Assembly (NCBI GenBank): GCA_016218085.1
Contig: JACREY010000015.1
Span: forward strand, 62,001 to 126,000
DNA from: Ignavibacteriota bacterium
Lineage (GTDB): Bacteria > Bacteroidota > Ignavibacteria > Tepidaquicellales > Tepidaquicellaceae
DNA length: 64,000 bases
Direction: 5' to 3'
The notes beneath the pieces were generated by a model. It was not told the origin of the DNA. It ran no database searches and saw nothing but the letters and a program-made list of their open reading frames with translations. Of the stretch, positions 1 to 7,415 are shown one piece after another (within the stretch, counting starts at the first letter, position 1; each line of letters begins with the position of its first letter). Position numbers and translations under genes: made by a program.

Positions 1-193
1 GTATCCTGTCAATCTGCTCTTCTTCAAGAAATCCTGTTTTCAGTATCTCTTTTTCGAAATTCAATATACTTTCTATCCGTTTATTAAGCGCAAATACAAA
101 GAATAAATCAACTTTATATATTGAAGACATCGTTTTTGCAAAATGCAGTATTGAATCCGCATGCCCGAAACTAACTATTGCTAACTTCTTCAA
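1..193 (-). CDS. Partial glycosyltransferase-like protein, N-terminus only
   Basis: The first 64 codons of a minus-strand gene that runs off the left edge. The reading frame is open and starts at a TTG (193-191), giving KKLAIVSFGHADSILHFA near the N-terminus, followed by a lysine- and glutamate-rich helix. An in-frame stop lies a few codons upstream of the TTG and no ATG is available, which fixes the start region. It overlaps the 3' end of the GT9 gene by 23 bases, as expected inside this tightly packed operon. A short hydrophobic beta strand followed by G-H-A-D resembles the N-terminal Rossmann strand of GT-B glycosyltransferases, but the visible part is too short to name a family. Confidence 0.5.
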   Translation of the reverse strand, partial: MKKLAIVSFGHADSILHFAKTMSSIYKVDLFFVFALNKRIESILNFEKEILKTGFLEEEQIDRI

Positions 194-1304
194 TTCTTTT
201 AATAACCTTTTTATAAATTAAATTCGGTGTGAGAGTCGTCATGCATTCTTTATTCCGCCTGCATAACGTATCGTAGCAGGCAATGCAGTCTAAAGCATCA
301 TTGTAAACTATTTCCCCGTTGCCATATACATCAAGCTCCCACGGAGATGTGGGACCGACTAGAACAATCGTGTACTTTCCCAGCGCAACGCTCATGTGGA
401 AACCAAGACTATCCGGGGTAATGAATATATCCGTCAGGCTGATGATTCCGGCAAATTCCGATATCGAACCGTAACATTCGGCATCATATACTTCCCCCAC
501 CGTTTCTCCCAGAACGTAACTTATTATATTTTTTTCGCTTTCTCCCCCGAATAAAATTATTTTCATTTTTTTATCATAATTCTGCAATCCTGAAATGAGT
601 TCAGGGTAATATTCCCTTATCCATTTCTTGCATTCCCATCTGCTTCCGCCTCCTGTATTAAGACCTATTACAAAATCATCCTTCCCAATCCGGTGCTTTT
701 CTGCAAACGCTTTCGAATAATTAACGGTTTTATCATCGGGAAACAACTGAGGACTGAATATTTCTCCGCTCAAGCCGCTGATTTCATATATAATCTGCTG
801 ATATGTTTTCCTGTTTCTCTTTTTTAGATTATCGTTCAGTCCCATTAAATATAAATCTTCAGATTCCTTTCCTGAAGGGTAAAGCAATCCTTTTTTATCT
901 GTCTGAAATCCTGATTTCTGTTTGCAATCTGCAATTGAAAGAATTGTTGCTCCTGCGTTATCGGCATCAAGACAAATGCCAATATCGAATTCCTCATTCA
1001 GAATATAACCGAGGTAATTATTTTCAAAGTTAAGCACTCTGTCTATGTGTCCGTTATTTCTCAGCAAAGCAGCTGCATTTGCCTTTGTAATCCAGGTGAT
1101 ATGTGAATCGGGGAATTTTTTCTTCAGAGCAGGCAATATGATGGTAGTTCTCAGCACATCACCCAGTGCATCAAGCTTTATTATTAAAATCCTCTCCTTT
1201 ATTTTCCTGTAATCAAGGCATCCTTCACAGACTCTGCCATCCTGTTTATGATATTTGCAAGGTTTATTTCCGGAATAAAATTTACAGTCCCTGTTTATAA
1301 GCAT
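171..1304 (-). CDS. Glycosyltransferase family 9 (heptosyltransferase-like)
   Basis: A 377-residue GT9 enzyme that probably transfers a heptose or related sugar to a lipid-linked or core oligosaccharide on the cytoplasmic face. Seen: the GT9 N-terminal motif IIKLDALGDVLRTT (about residues 41-54), the phosphate-binding region GLNTGGGSRW near 216, and the C-terminal donor-site segment DSLGFHMSVALGK near 300. A Cys-rich N-terminal extension (Cys 7, 16, 26, 29 with a histidine) precedes the catalytic fold, and a second Cys cluster (DCIACYDTLCRRNKEC) lies near the C-terminus; together they could bind a metal. Its start abuts the stop of the upstream GT4 gene at 1304. Acceptor and donor are not deducible. 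Confidence 0.88.
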   Translation of the reverse strand: MLINRDCKFYSGNKPCKYHKQDGRVCEGCLDYRKIKERILIIKLDALGDVLRTTIILPALKKKFPDSHITWITKANAAALLRNNGHIDRVLNFENNYLGYILNEEFDIGICLDADNAGATILSIADCKQKSGFQTDKKGLLYPSGKESEDLYLMGLNDNLKKRNRKTYQQIIYEISGLSGEIFSPQLFPDDKTVNYSKAFAEKHRIGKDDFVIGLNTGGGSRWECKKWIREYYPELISGLQNYDKKMKIILFGGESEKNIISYVLGETVGEVYDAECYGSISEFAGIISLTDIFITPDSLGFHMSVALGKYTIVLVGPTSPWELDVYGNGEIVYNDALDCIACYDTLCRRNKECMTTLTPNLIYKKVIKRIEEVSNS

Positions 1305-2593
1305 TATTTATAAAATTTATCCAATAAATTATCGTAAATGTTAATTAAGTTTTGCATTGTAATATCCTTATCATAATATTTTCTTGTGATTTCCCTGCAG
1401 TTTTCGAATTCCTGAATATTATCAAGCATGTATGCTGCTTTATGGTATAGATCTTCATTCGAGCCGAATGTTCTTCCTATCCTGTTTATTTCTTCCATCG
1501 GAGCAGGAAGATGGATTATGTTGTAGCTAAGTGCTGGTATCCCGCAAGCCAGTGCCTGGATTGTTGCCGTACCAAAACCTCCGAAAGTTCGGTATAAATA
1601 ATCATCGATTGCCAGCGAATAAATATCAGCAGACTGGTAATAATCAAGCAGTTTCTGTTCCTGAACCCTCTCAACCAGTATTGCCCCTGCCTGTTTTGCC
1701 TTTTCATAAGATGAATTGTGCTTATATCCCCCCACAAGCAGAAGTTCGACATTATAATTGTTCTCTTTTAAACGTTTAAAAGTGCTCAGCAGATTATCCA
1801 CACCGTTAAACGAATCAAATCTCCCGACGTAAAGAATAATTTTTTTATCAACAGGCAATCCGAGCTTTTTCCTTATTTCAGTCTTATTCCCGGGCCTGAA
1901 ATAATTAAAGTCGACTCCATCCATATAATAAGATACACTTTTCAGTTTTAAATCATCTTTCAGAAAATCGTATTCGAATTTCGAACCGGATAAATAATGT
2001 GTAATATATTTAAATATTTCTTTTTGCTTCTTGTATGTTATCAGCGAAACCGGATTTTTCTTCCTGAATTTGTAATCGAAGTTCGAAAACCATCCCCCCC
2101 TGTGTTGATACAGAACAGGAACGTTCAGCGGTTTCAACTTTAAAAGTAACCAGGTAATAAAATTCGAATGTCCGTCGTGAATATGGATAAGGACTTTCTT
2201 TTTCGATTCGATTATTTTCTTTATTTCCTCAAAATAACTTTTAGACCAAAGCCAGCTCATGAATCTTGGTACTTTAAAAAATCTCGATGGAAAGGCTTTG
2301 TGCAGTACACCCTCGAACATTTTTTCATAGCTTCTCCCAATACTGTTCCAGTAAGGCCTCCAGCATTCAATATTATATTTGTCTGTTCTGTTTAATGTAT
2401 CAACTGCAATTTTATGATCAAAATCCTCGAAGAAACCTACCCAGTAAGGAAATTTGTCTATTCTGATGAATTCTGCATTATCGTGCCTGCTGATATATTC
2501 TTCCGGAGTTTTGTAATTAAGACACACCGGGTTCGGCCTGTGAGAAAGCAGATGAATTATTGTCGGCTTGTTTTTGTCTTCTGCTGTTTCCAT
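1304..2593 (-). CDS. Glycosyltransferase family 4
   Basis: A 429-residue GT-B retaining glycosyltransferase. The C-terminal half carries the typical GT4 block: KKIILYVGRFDSFNGVDNL (about 251-269), a VELLLVGG strand, and the acidic nucleotide-sugar region around FGGFGTATIQALACGIPALS near residue 370, where the family's usual E-x7-E is degenerate. The N-terminal half has the looser acceptor domain with HIHDGHSNF near 137. Its ATG overlaps the last base of the wbpG stop codon, so translation is probably coupled. It adds one sugar to the repeat unit of the cluster's polysaccharide; which sugar is not visible. Confidence 0.87.
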   Translation of the reverse strand: METAEDKNKPTIIHLLSHRPNPVCLNYKTPEEYISRHDNAEFIRIDKFPYWVGFFEDFDHKIAVDTLNRTDKYNIECWRPYWNSIGRSYEKMFEGVLHKAFPSRFFKVPRFMSWLWSKSYFEEIKKIIESKKKVLIHIHDGHSNFITWLLLKLKPLNVPVLYQHRGGWFSNFDYKFRKKNPVSLITYKKQKEIFKYITHYLSGSKFEYDFLKDDLKLKSVSYYMDGVDFNYFRPGNKTEIRKKLGLPVDKKIILYVGRFDSFNGVDNLLSTFKRLKENNYNVELLLVGGYKHNSSYEKAKQAGAILVERVQEQKLLDYYQSADIYSLAIDDYLYRTFGGFGTATIQALACGIPALSYNIIHLPAPMEEINRIGRTFGSNEDLYHKAAYMLDNIQEFENCREITRKYYDKDITMQNLINIYDNLLDKFYK

Positions 2594-3732
2594 TATTTTA
2601 ACTTCCTTGTATATTTATCATAAAAACTTTTTGGGATTCTATCAAGTTTGTACATGAGCCAGAAAAACGGTCTCATTATTTCGAATGTTTTCTTGTATGT
2701 CCTGAAATCCCTGAATGTCTTATGCGGCATTGTCATCAACCTTTCAAATTCATCGTCACTGAAACCAAGGCGCTTTTTTATCAAGCTGATAATTTCATCC
2801 TCAAGATAAGGCGGTTCTTTCAGCAATTTCAGGCCTTTCTCCCTGTCAAGCTGCCCGCTTCTGATAAGTGCCGAAAATCCGTTTATCCTTGAATCAATTC
2901 CGAATCTTCTGGGCATAAAATAACTGTGGTAAAACGCAGTAAACCTGTTTTCAAGATGATGTCCGCCGTACCACTTCCAGTCAAAATCCTTTTCCAGGAA
3001 TTTCATTACCTCATCTTTATCATATTCAACATAATACAACGGCCTTATCATTTTTATGTTTGAAAATATCAGCCATTTAATAAATCTTCCCAGTTTCATA
3101 TTCGGATAAGTCCGCAGCTTCATTGTTCCGTGTTTTTTCTGAACGGATTCAATATATTTACCGTCCATATACAGCATCCCAAGGGGGGAAATTCCCTCCG
3201 TTCTGAAATTATGACCCTCAAGTATGTATTTAATTTTGAATTTTTCCGCAGCAATCCTTAAAGTTGCTGCATATGCTATGTCAGTCGGTGCTTCAATATC
3301 CTTTACGCCTGATTTTAAAAAGGACCTGTATATGTCATCATATTCTTTATTGTCAACTACGAGAGTATATAAATCCACATCCAGTTTCTTCAGAACCTTT
3401 TTAATATTCTCTGTTGCAATAGTCGAATTCCACGTGTTATCAAAATGCACAGCCAGCGGTCTAAGCCCCAATTCCTTCATTTTGTAAACCATGAATGATG
3501 AATCACATCCCCCGCTTACTCCAATCATGCAATCATATTTCTTATTTCTTCCGTCGTGCTTTATCCTGGTTATGATACCTTTGAGGATTTTTTCGCCTCT
3601 TTCATCGTTCGGATATTCCTGCTCCATCTTCTCAATGTTCCTGCAGTAATTACATATCCCTTCTTCATCAAATGATATTCCAGGTACATTTCCATCATAA
3701 ATGCACCTTTTACAAATTTTTATATTTTCCAT
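2593..3732 (-). CDS. wbpG: N-acetyl sugar amidotransferase (WbpG/PseA family)
   Basis: A 379-residue adenylating amidotransferase of the PP-loop superfamily. Seen: an N-terminal zinc-binding Cys set (CKRCIYDG and CNYC, residues 7-29), the PP-loop GVSGGCDSSF near 70, and an ILEGHN motif near 165. In Pseudomonas, WbpG works with dedicated HisH and HisF paralogues to turn a sugar N-acetyl group into an acetamidino group; HisH frees ammonia from glutamine and HisF channels it. Both partners lie nearby at 5425-6838, separated from this gene by a formyltransferase-like and a deacetylase-like gene. The product is probably an acetamidino-modified aminosugar or aminouronic acid. The family call is firm; the exact substrate is inference. 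Confidence 0.9.
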   Translation of the reverse strand: MENIKICKRCIYDGNVPGISFDEEGICNYCRNIEKMEQEYPNDERGEKILKGIITRIKHDGRNKKYDCMIGVSGGCDSSFMVYKMKELGLRPLAVHFDNTWNSTIATENIKKVLKKLDVDLYTLVVDNKEYDDIYRSFLKSGVKDIEAPTDIAYAATLRIAAEKFKIKYILEGHNFRTEGISPLGMLYMDGKYIESVQKKHGTMKLRTYPNMKLGRFIKWLIFSNIKMIRPLYYVEYDKDEVMKFLEKDFDWKWYGGHHLENRFTAFYHSYFMPRRFGIDSRINGFSALIRSGQLDREKGLKLLKEPPYLEDEIISLIKKRLGFSDDEFERLMTMPHKTFRDFRTYKKTFEIMRPFFWLMYKLDRIPKSFYDKYTRKLK

Positions 3733-3747
3733 TTTAGCAGTTGTGAA

Positions 3748-4686
3748 TTAAGATTTCCTTATACTATTAAGTTTCCCCCTCAAGAAAATCTTGCCAGTAT
3801 AATTTAAGACAAGTAATAATCCCATATTGCATTTAATAATAAAATTACCGTTGTCGAAGACTTCCACAATTTCTCCGGTTACAGCATTTTTGTATACTAT
3901 CCGTGTATCAAAAGGCTGAGCTTTCCATATCGTAATTTTTTTACCGCCCAGGAAAGTAAATGCTCCCGGATATGGCTTTGTAATAGCCCTTATAAAATTA
4001 TATATTTCAAAAACATTTTTATTCCAATCTATCAAACCGTCTTCAGCTGTCCTTTTCGGATAATATGTCGGTTTTCCTTTTTGCTGTCTGAATTTTACAT
4101 TTCCTACAAATAATTTCGGAATCCATTCGAGCAGCACCCTTTTTGTGATAATTGAGTTTTTATAATAAAGCGTTTTGCAATCATCCCAGTCGTTAATATC
4201 AAAGATTTCATAATAAAAAATGTCCCCGTCATCTATTCCGTTTTTTATCAGGAAGTACTGAATTATAAATCTTTTCTTCCCTTCTATTAAAGACCAGTTT
4301 ATCGGTGACCTGCCTCTGCCCTTTGGAAGAAATTCCGAGCTCCCGTGAACACCGACAGCCCCGATTTTAATTGTCTCAAGCACTTCAGACGGAAAAAGTC
4401 TCTGCCATCCACCCTGAATAAGCAAGTCAAATTTCATTTTCCTGAAAAACGCTGTATCCTCCGGCGCGGTCAGGGAATATTTTTTTGCATAATAAACAGG
4501 TACTGAGTATTTCTTTGCAAGGTCCTCGAAAGATTTATATCCGGATACTTTCGCCTTCTTTGCTTTCTCCTTTGTTAACGTAACAAAATGACTGATTCCG
4601 ATGCCGCTCTCCAGCAGAAATTTTATAACTTCCCATCCGGATTCGTGGCATCCGCACATTACTATTTTCTTGTTTTTCATTTTCAC
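3748..4686 (-). CDS. Formyltransferase-family protein (sugar N-formyltransferase-like)
   Basis: A 312-residue protein of the Fmt/ArnA formyltransferase fold, which uses 10-formyl-tetrahydrofolate. Seen: the N-terminal strand KIVMCGCHESGWEVIKFL, then VGVHGSSEFLPKGRGRSPIN (about residues 112-131), and the catalytic Asp in GIDDGDIF near 152. The classical catalytic Asn of the N-x-H motif is Gly here (GVHGS), as I recall for some sugar-cluster homologues, so activity needs testing. A C-terminal OB-like domain follows (KPYPGAFTF onward). The GTG start at 4686 overlaps the upstream stop; an ATG at 4680 is an equally good start. Placed inside the amidino-sugar cassette, it probably N-formylates an aminosugar in the same polysaccharide. 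Confidence 0.78.
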   Translation of the reverse strand: MKMKNKKIVMCGCHESGWEVIKFLLESGIGISHFVTLTKEKAKKAKVSGYKSFEDLAKKYSVPVYYAKKYSLTAPEDTAFFRKMKFDLLIQGGWQRLFPSEVLETIKIGAVGVHGSSEFLPKGRGRSPINWSLIEGKKRFIIQYFLIKNGIDDGDIFYYEIFDINDWDDCKTLYYKNSIITKRVLLEWIPKLFVGNVKFRQQKGKPTYYPKRTAEDGLIDWNKNVFEIYNFIRAITKPYPGAFTFLGGKKITIWKAQPFDTRIVYKNAVTGEIVEVFDNGNFIIKCNMGLLLVLNYTGKIFLRGKLNSIRKS

Positions 4687-5432
4687 CAGTCTATGTGGTT
4701 TCTTTTAAACTTTCTCAGTACAGCAAGGTATTTATCTCGTGTCTTTGATGCTCTTCCGTCTATACACCGCCAGACACGCTCTTTAGGCGACATAACTTTA
4801 TCCTGCCACCATTCGGGGTGAAGGAGTATCTGAATTGAGTTTTCTTTTGCAGACATCAATACTTCCTGAAGCCTGTTATGCCTCCAGTATCCGTTAGAAT
4901 CCGATATATACGAAACTTTATTTTTAAAAAACTCTGCATAAGTATTTACCATTCCGGTATATCTGTATTTTGTACAGCTAAGTGCAAACTTATCAGGATT
5001 GTGAAAAGAAAAAACCTGAATTCGTGTATCAAATAAATTCTCAAAAAATTTTTTTTCCGATTTCAGTCTTCTGACCAGTTCAGATTCGTCCTTAATACGG
5101 TAATAATGACAATCAAAATGCAGTCCTATCCTGTGTCCAAGCTTGATGATTCTCCTGACTATTCCGGTAATTTCAGGCTCGAGAAGATTGTAAAAATCGC
5201 TGTGAGGCAAAATAAAATATGTGGATTTGATATTAAGTTTCTTTTCGATTTTTGCAAGTGCAAGTGCAGAGTTCATCGAGAAATCCACATCATGCCTTAG
5301 ATATATCGTCTTGCTTAAAACTCTCTGACTGCCGTAAAATACAAACCTGTAATTCATGCGTGCAGTCCTTAGAATCTTCAAATAATTCTTTCTTGTAAAA
5401 TCATTAAAATGATATTTTATAGAATTATCCAA
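4683..5432 (-). CDS. Polysaccharide deacetylase-like (NodB fold) protein
   Basis: About 250 residues with NodB-like signatures: YLRHDVDFSMNSALALA (metal-binding Asp pair), STYFILP, then GHRIGLHFDCHYY and SFHNPDKF, and a late histidine in LLHPEWW. These match a distant branch of carbohydrate esterase family 4 found in O-antigen clusters, likely removing N-acetyl groups or acting as a sugar hydrolase. No signal peptide is seen, so it probably acts in the cytoplasm on a precursor. The start is uncertain: TTG at 5432 just overlaps the end of the hisF-like gene and keeps the conserved YHFNDFTRKNY segment; an upstream TTG at 5474 is also open but would overlap by about 50 bases. It lies between the hisF-like and formyltransferase-like genes. 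Confidence 0.72.
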   Translation of the reverse strand: MDNSIKYHFNDFTRKNYLKILRTARMNYRFVFYGSQRVLSKTIYLRHDVDFSMNSALALAKIEKKLNIKSTYFILPHSDFYNLLEPEITGIVRRIIKLGHRIGLHFDCHYYRIKDESELVRRLKSEKKFFENLFDTRIQVFSFHNPDKFALSCTKYRYTGMVNTYAEFFKNKVSYISDSNGYWRHNRLQEVLMSAKENSIQILLHPEWWQDKVMSPKERVWRCIDGRASKTRDKYLAVLRKFKRNHIDW

Positions 5433-6216
5433 TGTAATATTCTTTATTATTATTAAAATTAAGTACGCCTTCAAGTTCCTGCCTTGTGGGATAGTTTACA
5501 AGTACTCCAAGGTCTTTACCCTGATAAACAAACATACTGCCTGCTGCAACGGCAGAAGCTCCGCCCTCATAAACAGCATTATGAAAATCGTTTATTTTTC
5601 CTGCCCCGCCCGAAGCTATTAGCGGAATTGATATCCTGTCTGTAATTTTTTTTATAAAATCTATATCATAACCACTCCAGGTACCGTCCCTGTCAACCGA
5701 ATTAAGAAGAATTTCACCCGCACCGTAATCTTCAGCCATCAGAATAAATTCCATAGGGTCTGCCTTTTTTATTTTCTTCTTCCCCTGATAATAAATTTCA
5801 AGCTTTCCAAGCAGATTCTTTTTAACGTCGACAGAAACAATCACACTCTGGCTACCGAATAAATCTGATGCAATTTTTATAAATTCTGGATTTTCAAGTG
5901 CATATGAATTAATAGCAATTTTCTCAACACCGATTTTATGAATTTTATATATTTCCTCTATATTCCTTATTCCGCCTCCGTACGTAAACGGCATAAAACA
6001 TTCATTTGCAATATCCTCGATTATCGAAAAATCCGGATTTAATCCCTGTTTCGACGCTGCAATATCCAGGAATATAAGTTCATCAACTTCCATCTGATTG
6101 AATATTCTTACAGTATTAATCGCATCACCAATGTAATTAAACTTTTTAAACCTTACGGTTTTTACAAGCGACTGATTGTGTAAAAGAAGACATGGTATTA
6201 CCCGGATGTTAACCAT
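5425..6216 (-). CDS. hisF: HisF-like ammonia-channel partner of WbpG
   Basis: A 263-residue (beta-alpha)8 barrel homologous to imidazole glycerol phosphate synthase subunit HisF. Seen: RVIPCLLLHNQSLVKTVRF at the N-terminus, FTYGGGIRNIEEI near 77, VSVDVKK near 127, LNSVDRDGTWSGYD near 170 and PLIASGGAGK near 198. In true HisF the first motif carries the catalytic Asp (CLDV); here it is Leu, while the later Asp residues are kept. The same loss is known for HisF2-type paralogues linked to WbpG. No other histidine gene is in the window, so it most likely passes ammonia from the HisH-like protein to WbpG and does not make histidine. It overlaps hisH by 8 bases. Confidence 0.88.
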   Translation of the reverse strand: MVNIRVIPCLLLHNQSLVKTVRFKKFNYIGDAINTVRIFNQMEVDELIFLDIAASKQGLNPDFSIIEDIANECFMPFTYGGGIRNIEEIYKIHKIGVEKIAINSYALENPEFIKIASDLFGSQSVIVSVDVKKNLLGKLEIYYQGKKKIKKADPMEFILMAEDYGAGEILLNSVDRDGTWSGYDIDFIKKITDRISIPLIASGGAGKINDFHNAVYEGGASAVAAGSMFVYQGKDLGVLVNYPTRQELEGVLNFNNNKEYYIG

Positions 6217-6838
6217 TATTTACTTTATATTCTATAAAATTTTTTAAGAGTTGTAATCCGTACTTATGACTTTTCTCAGGATGGAACTGAACACCGAAAA
6301 TATTATTTCTCTGCAATGCAGACGTAAACTCTATTCCATAAAGTGTTTTTAGTATTACGTCTTCTTCATTTTCACAAACAACATGATAAGAATGGACAAA
6401 ATAGAATCTCGATTCGCTGTACATATTTTCAAGCAGTTCGGACTCTCTGATTTTCTTTACATAATTCCAGCCCATATGCGGAATCTTCAGGTTATTGTTA
6501 TTTTCCTTGAACCGGAATTTTATTGTCTCGCCACTTATCCAATTCAGGCCTTCCTGAGTTCCTTCCTCGCTTCTGCTTGAAAGGAGCTGCATCCCGAGAC
6601 AAATTCCCAGAACCGGTATTTTATCCTCAAGAACCCGCCTGTTAAGCAAATCTATAATATTTAGGTGATGAAGATTCTTCATTCCTGCATCAAATGAACC
6701 CACTCCGGGAAGTATCAGCTTTTCGGCATTTTCAATATCCTTTATTTCAGATGAAATGATTACATCCTTTGTGAATTTTCGTATCATGTTCCGAATCGAC
6801 CCGACATTCCCCATCCCATAATTAATAATAACAATCAT
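6209..6838 (-). CDS. hisH: HisH-like glutamine amidotransferase
   Basis: A 209-residue class I glutamine amidotransferase. Seen: N-terminal INYGMGNVGSI, the nucleophile elbow PVLGICLGMQLL (Cys near residue 80) and the His-Glu pair in GVQFHPEKS near 188, so the catalytic triad is complete. It hydrolyses glutamine to ammonia. In histidine synthesis HisH pairs with HisF; here the overlapping HisF-like gene has lost the cyclase Asp and wbpG lies 2.5 kb downstream, so the likely job is ammonia supply for sugar amidination. The start overlaps the stop of the hexapeptide acyltransferase gene. Confidence 0.9.
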   Translation of the reverse strand: MIVIINYGMGNVGSIRNMIRKFTKDVIISSEIKDIENAEKLILPGVGSFDAGMKNLHHLNIIDLLNRRVLEDKIPVLGICLGMQLLSSRSEEGTQEGLNWISGETIKFRFKENNNNLKIPHMGWNYVKKIRESELLENMYSESRFYFVHSYHVVCENEEDVILKTLYGIEFTSALQRNNIFGVQFHPEKSHKYGLQLLKNFIEYKVNNG

Positions 6839-7413
6839 TTCTGCTTTTTATCGTAAATAAATTTAGCTTTACCTTTAAATATTTTCACGCTTCCGATTTT
6901 TTTTGCAGGATTCCCTGCCATAATAGAAAATGGCTCAACATCTTTATTAACGAAACTTAAAGCACCCACAACTGAATGATTACCGATTTTGACTCCGTTT
7001 TTAATAACTGAATTCGGACCGATAAAACAATAACTGCCTACTTTTACCGGCTTTCTTTCGTACCGGGACTTGCCTTTCGTCACTGCCCAGCTTACTGAAT
7101 TATGCGAATATATATGCACCCCAGAGGAAATACTGCAATTGTCACCTATCTCCAGACCGCCTGTTCCGTCAAGGATTGTGAATGGACCAATCCACGTGTT
7201 CTTACCGACTTTCACATCACCGTAAACATAACTGCTCTGATAAATGCTTGTGTCTTTCCCGAATCCGAGTTCGCGTGCCCTTTCCCACCTGTCTGATAAG
7301 TATTCCTGAAATGGCAAGTCACGCTTCCATTTTTTACGGTATTCGGTCTTGAGTTTTTTGAAAAGATTTTTTAAATCTTCCTCCTGAGTTCCCGAATCTG
7401 TATTTTTTTTCAT
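6835..7413 (-). CDS. Hexapeptide-repeat (left-handed beta-helix) acetyltransferase
   Basis: A 192-residue protein whose residues 60-170 show the hexapeptide pattern of a left-handed beta helix (VGKNTWIGPFTILDG, IGDNCSISSG, VGSYCFIGPNSVI, IGNHSVVGALSFV) followed by AGNPAKKIG, the usual end of acetyltransferases of the WbpD/PglD/NodL group. The first 55 residues are charged and helical. It probably uses acetyl-CoA to N-acetylate the amino group of a nucleotide-linked aminosugar, which would give the N-acetyl group that WbpG later amidinates. The order (acetyltransferase just before hisH and hisF) supports this. It overlaps hisH by 4 bases. Confidence 0.86.
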   Translation of the reverse strand: MKKNTDSGTQEEDLKNLFKKLKTEYRKKWKRDLPFQEYLSDRWERARELGFGKDTSIYQSSYVYGDVKVGKNTWIGPFTILDGTGGLEIGDNCSISSGVHIYSHNSVSWAVTKGKSRYERKPVKVGSYCFIGPNSVIKNGVKIGNHSVVGALSFVNKDVEPFSIMAGNPAKKIGSVKIFKGKAKFIYDKKQK

Positions 7414-7415
7414 AT

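Noticed and set aside
5425-6838. Part of a histidine biosynthesis operon
   Set aside because: No other his gene is present, the HisF-like protein lacks the catalytic Asp of CLDV, and wbpG is in the same operon.
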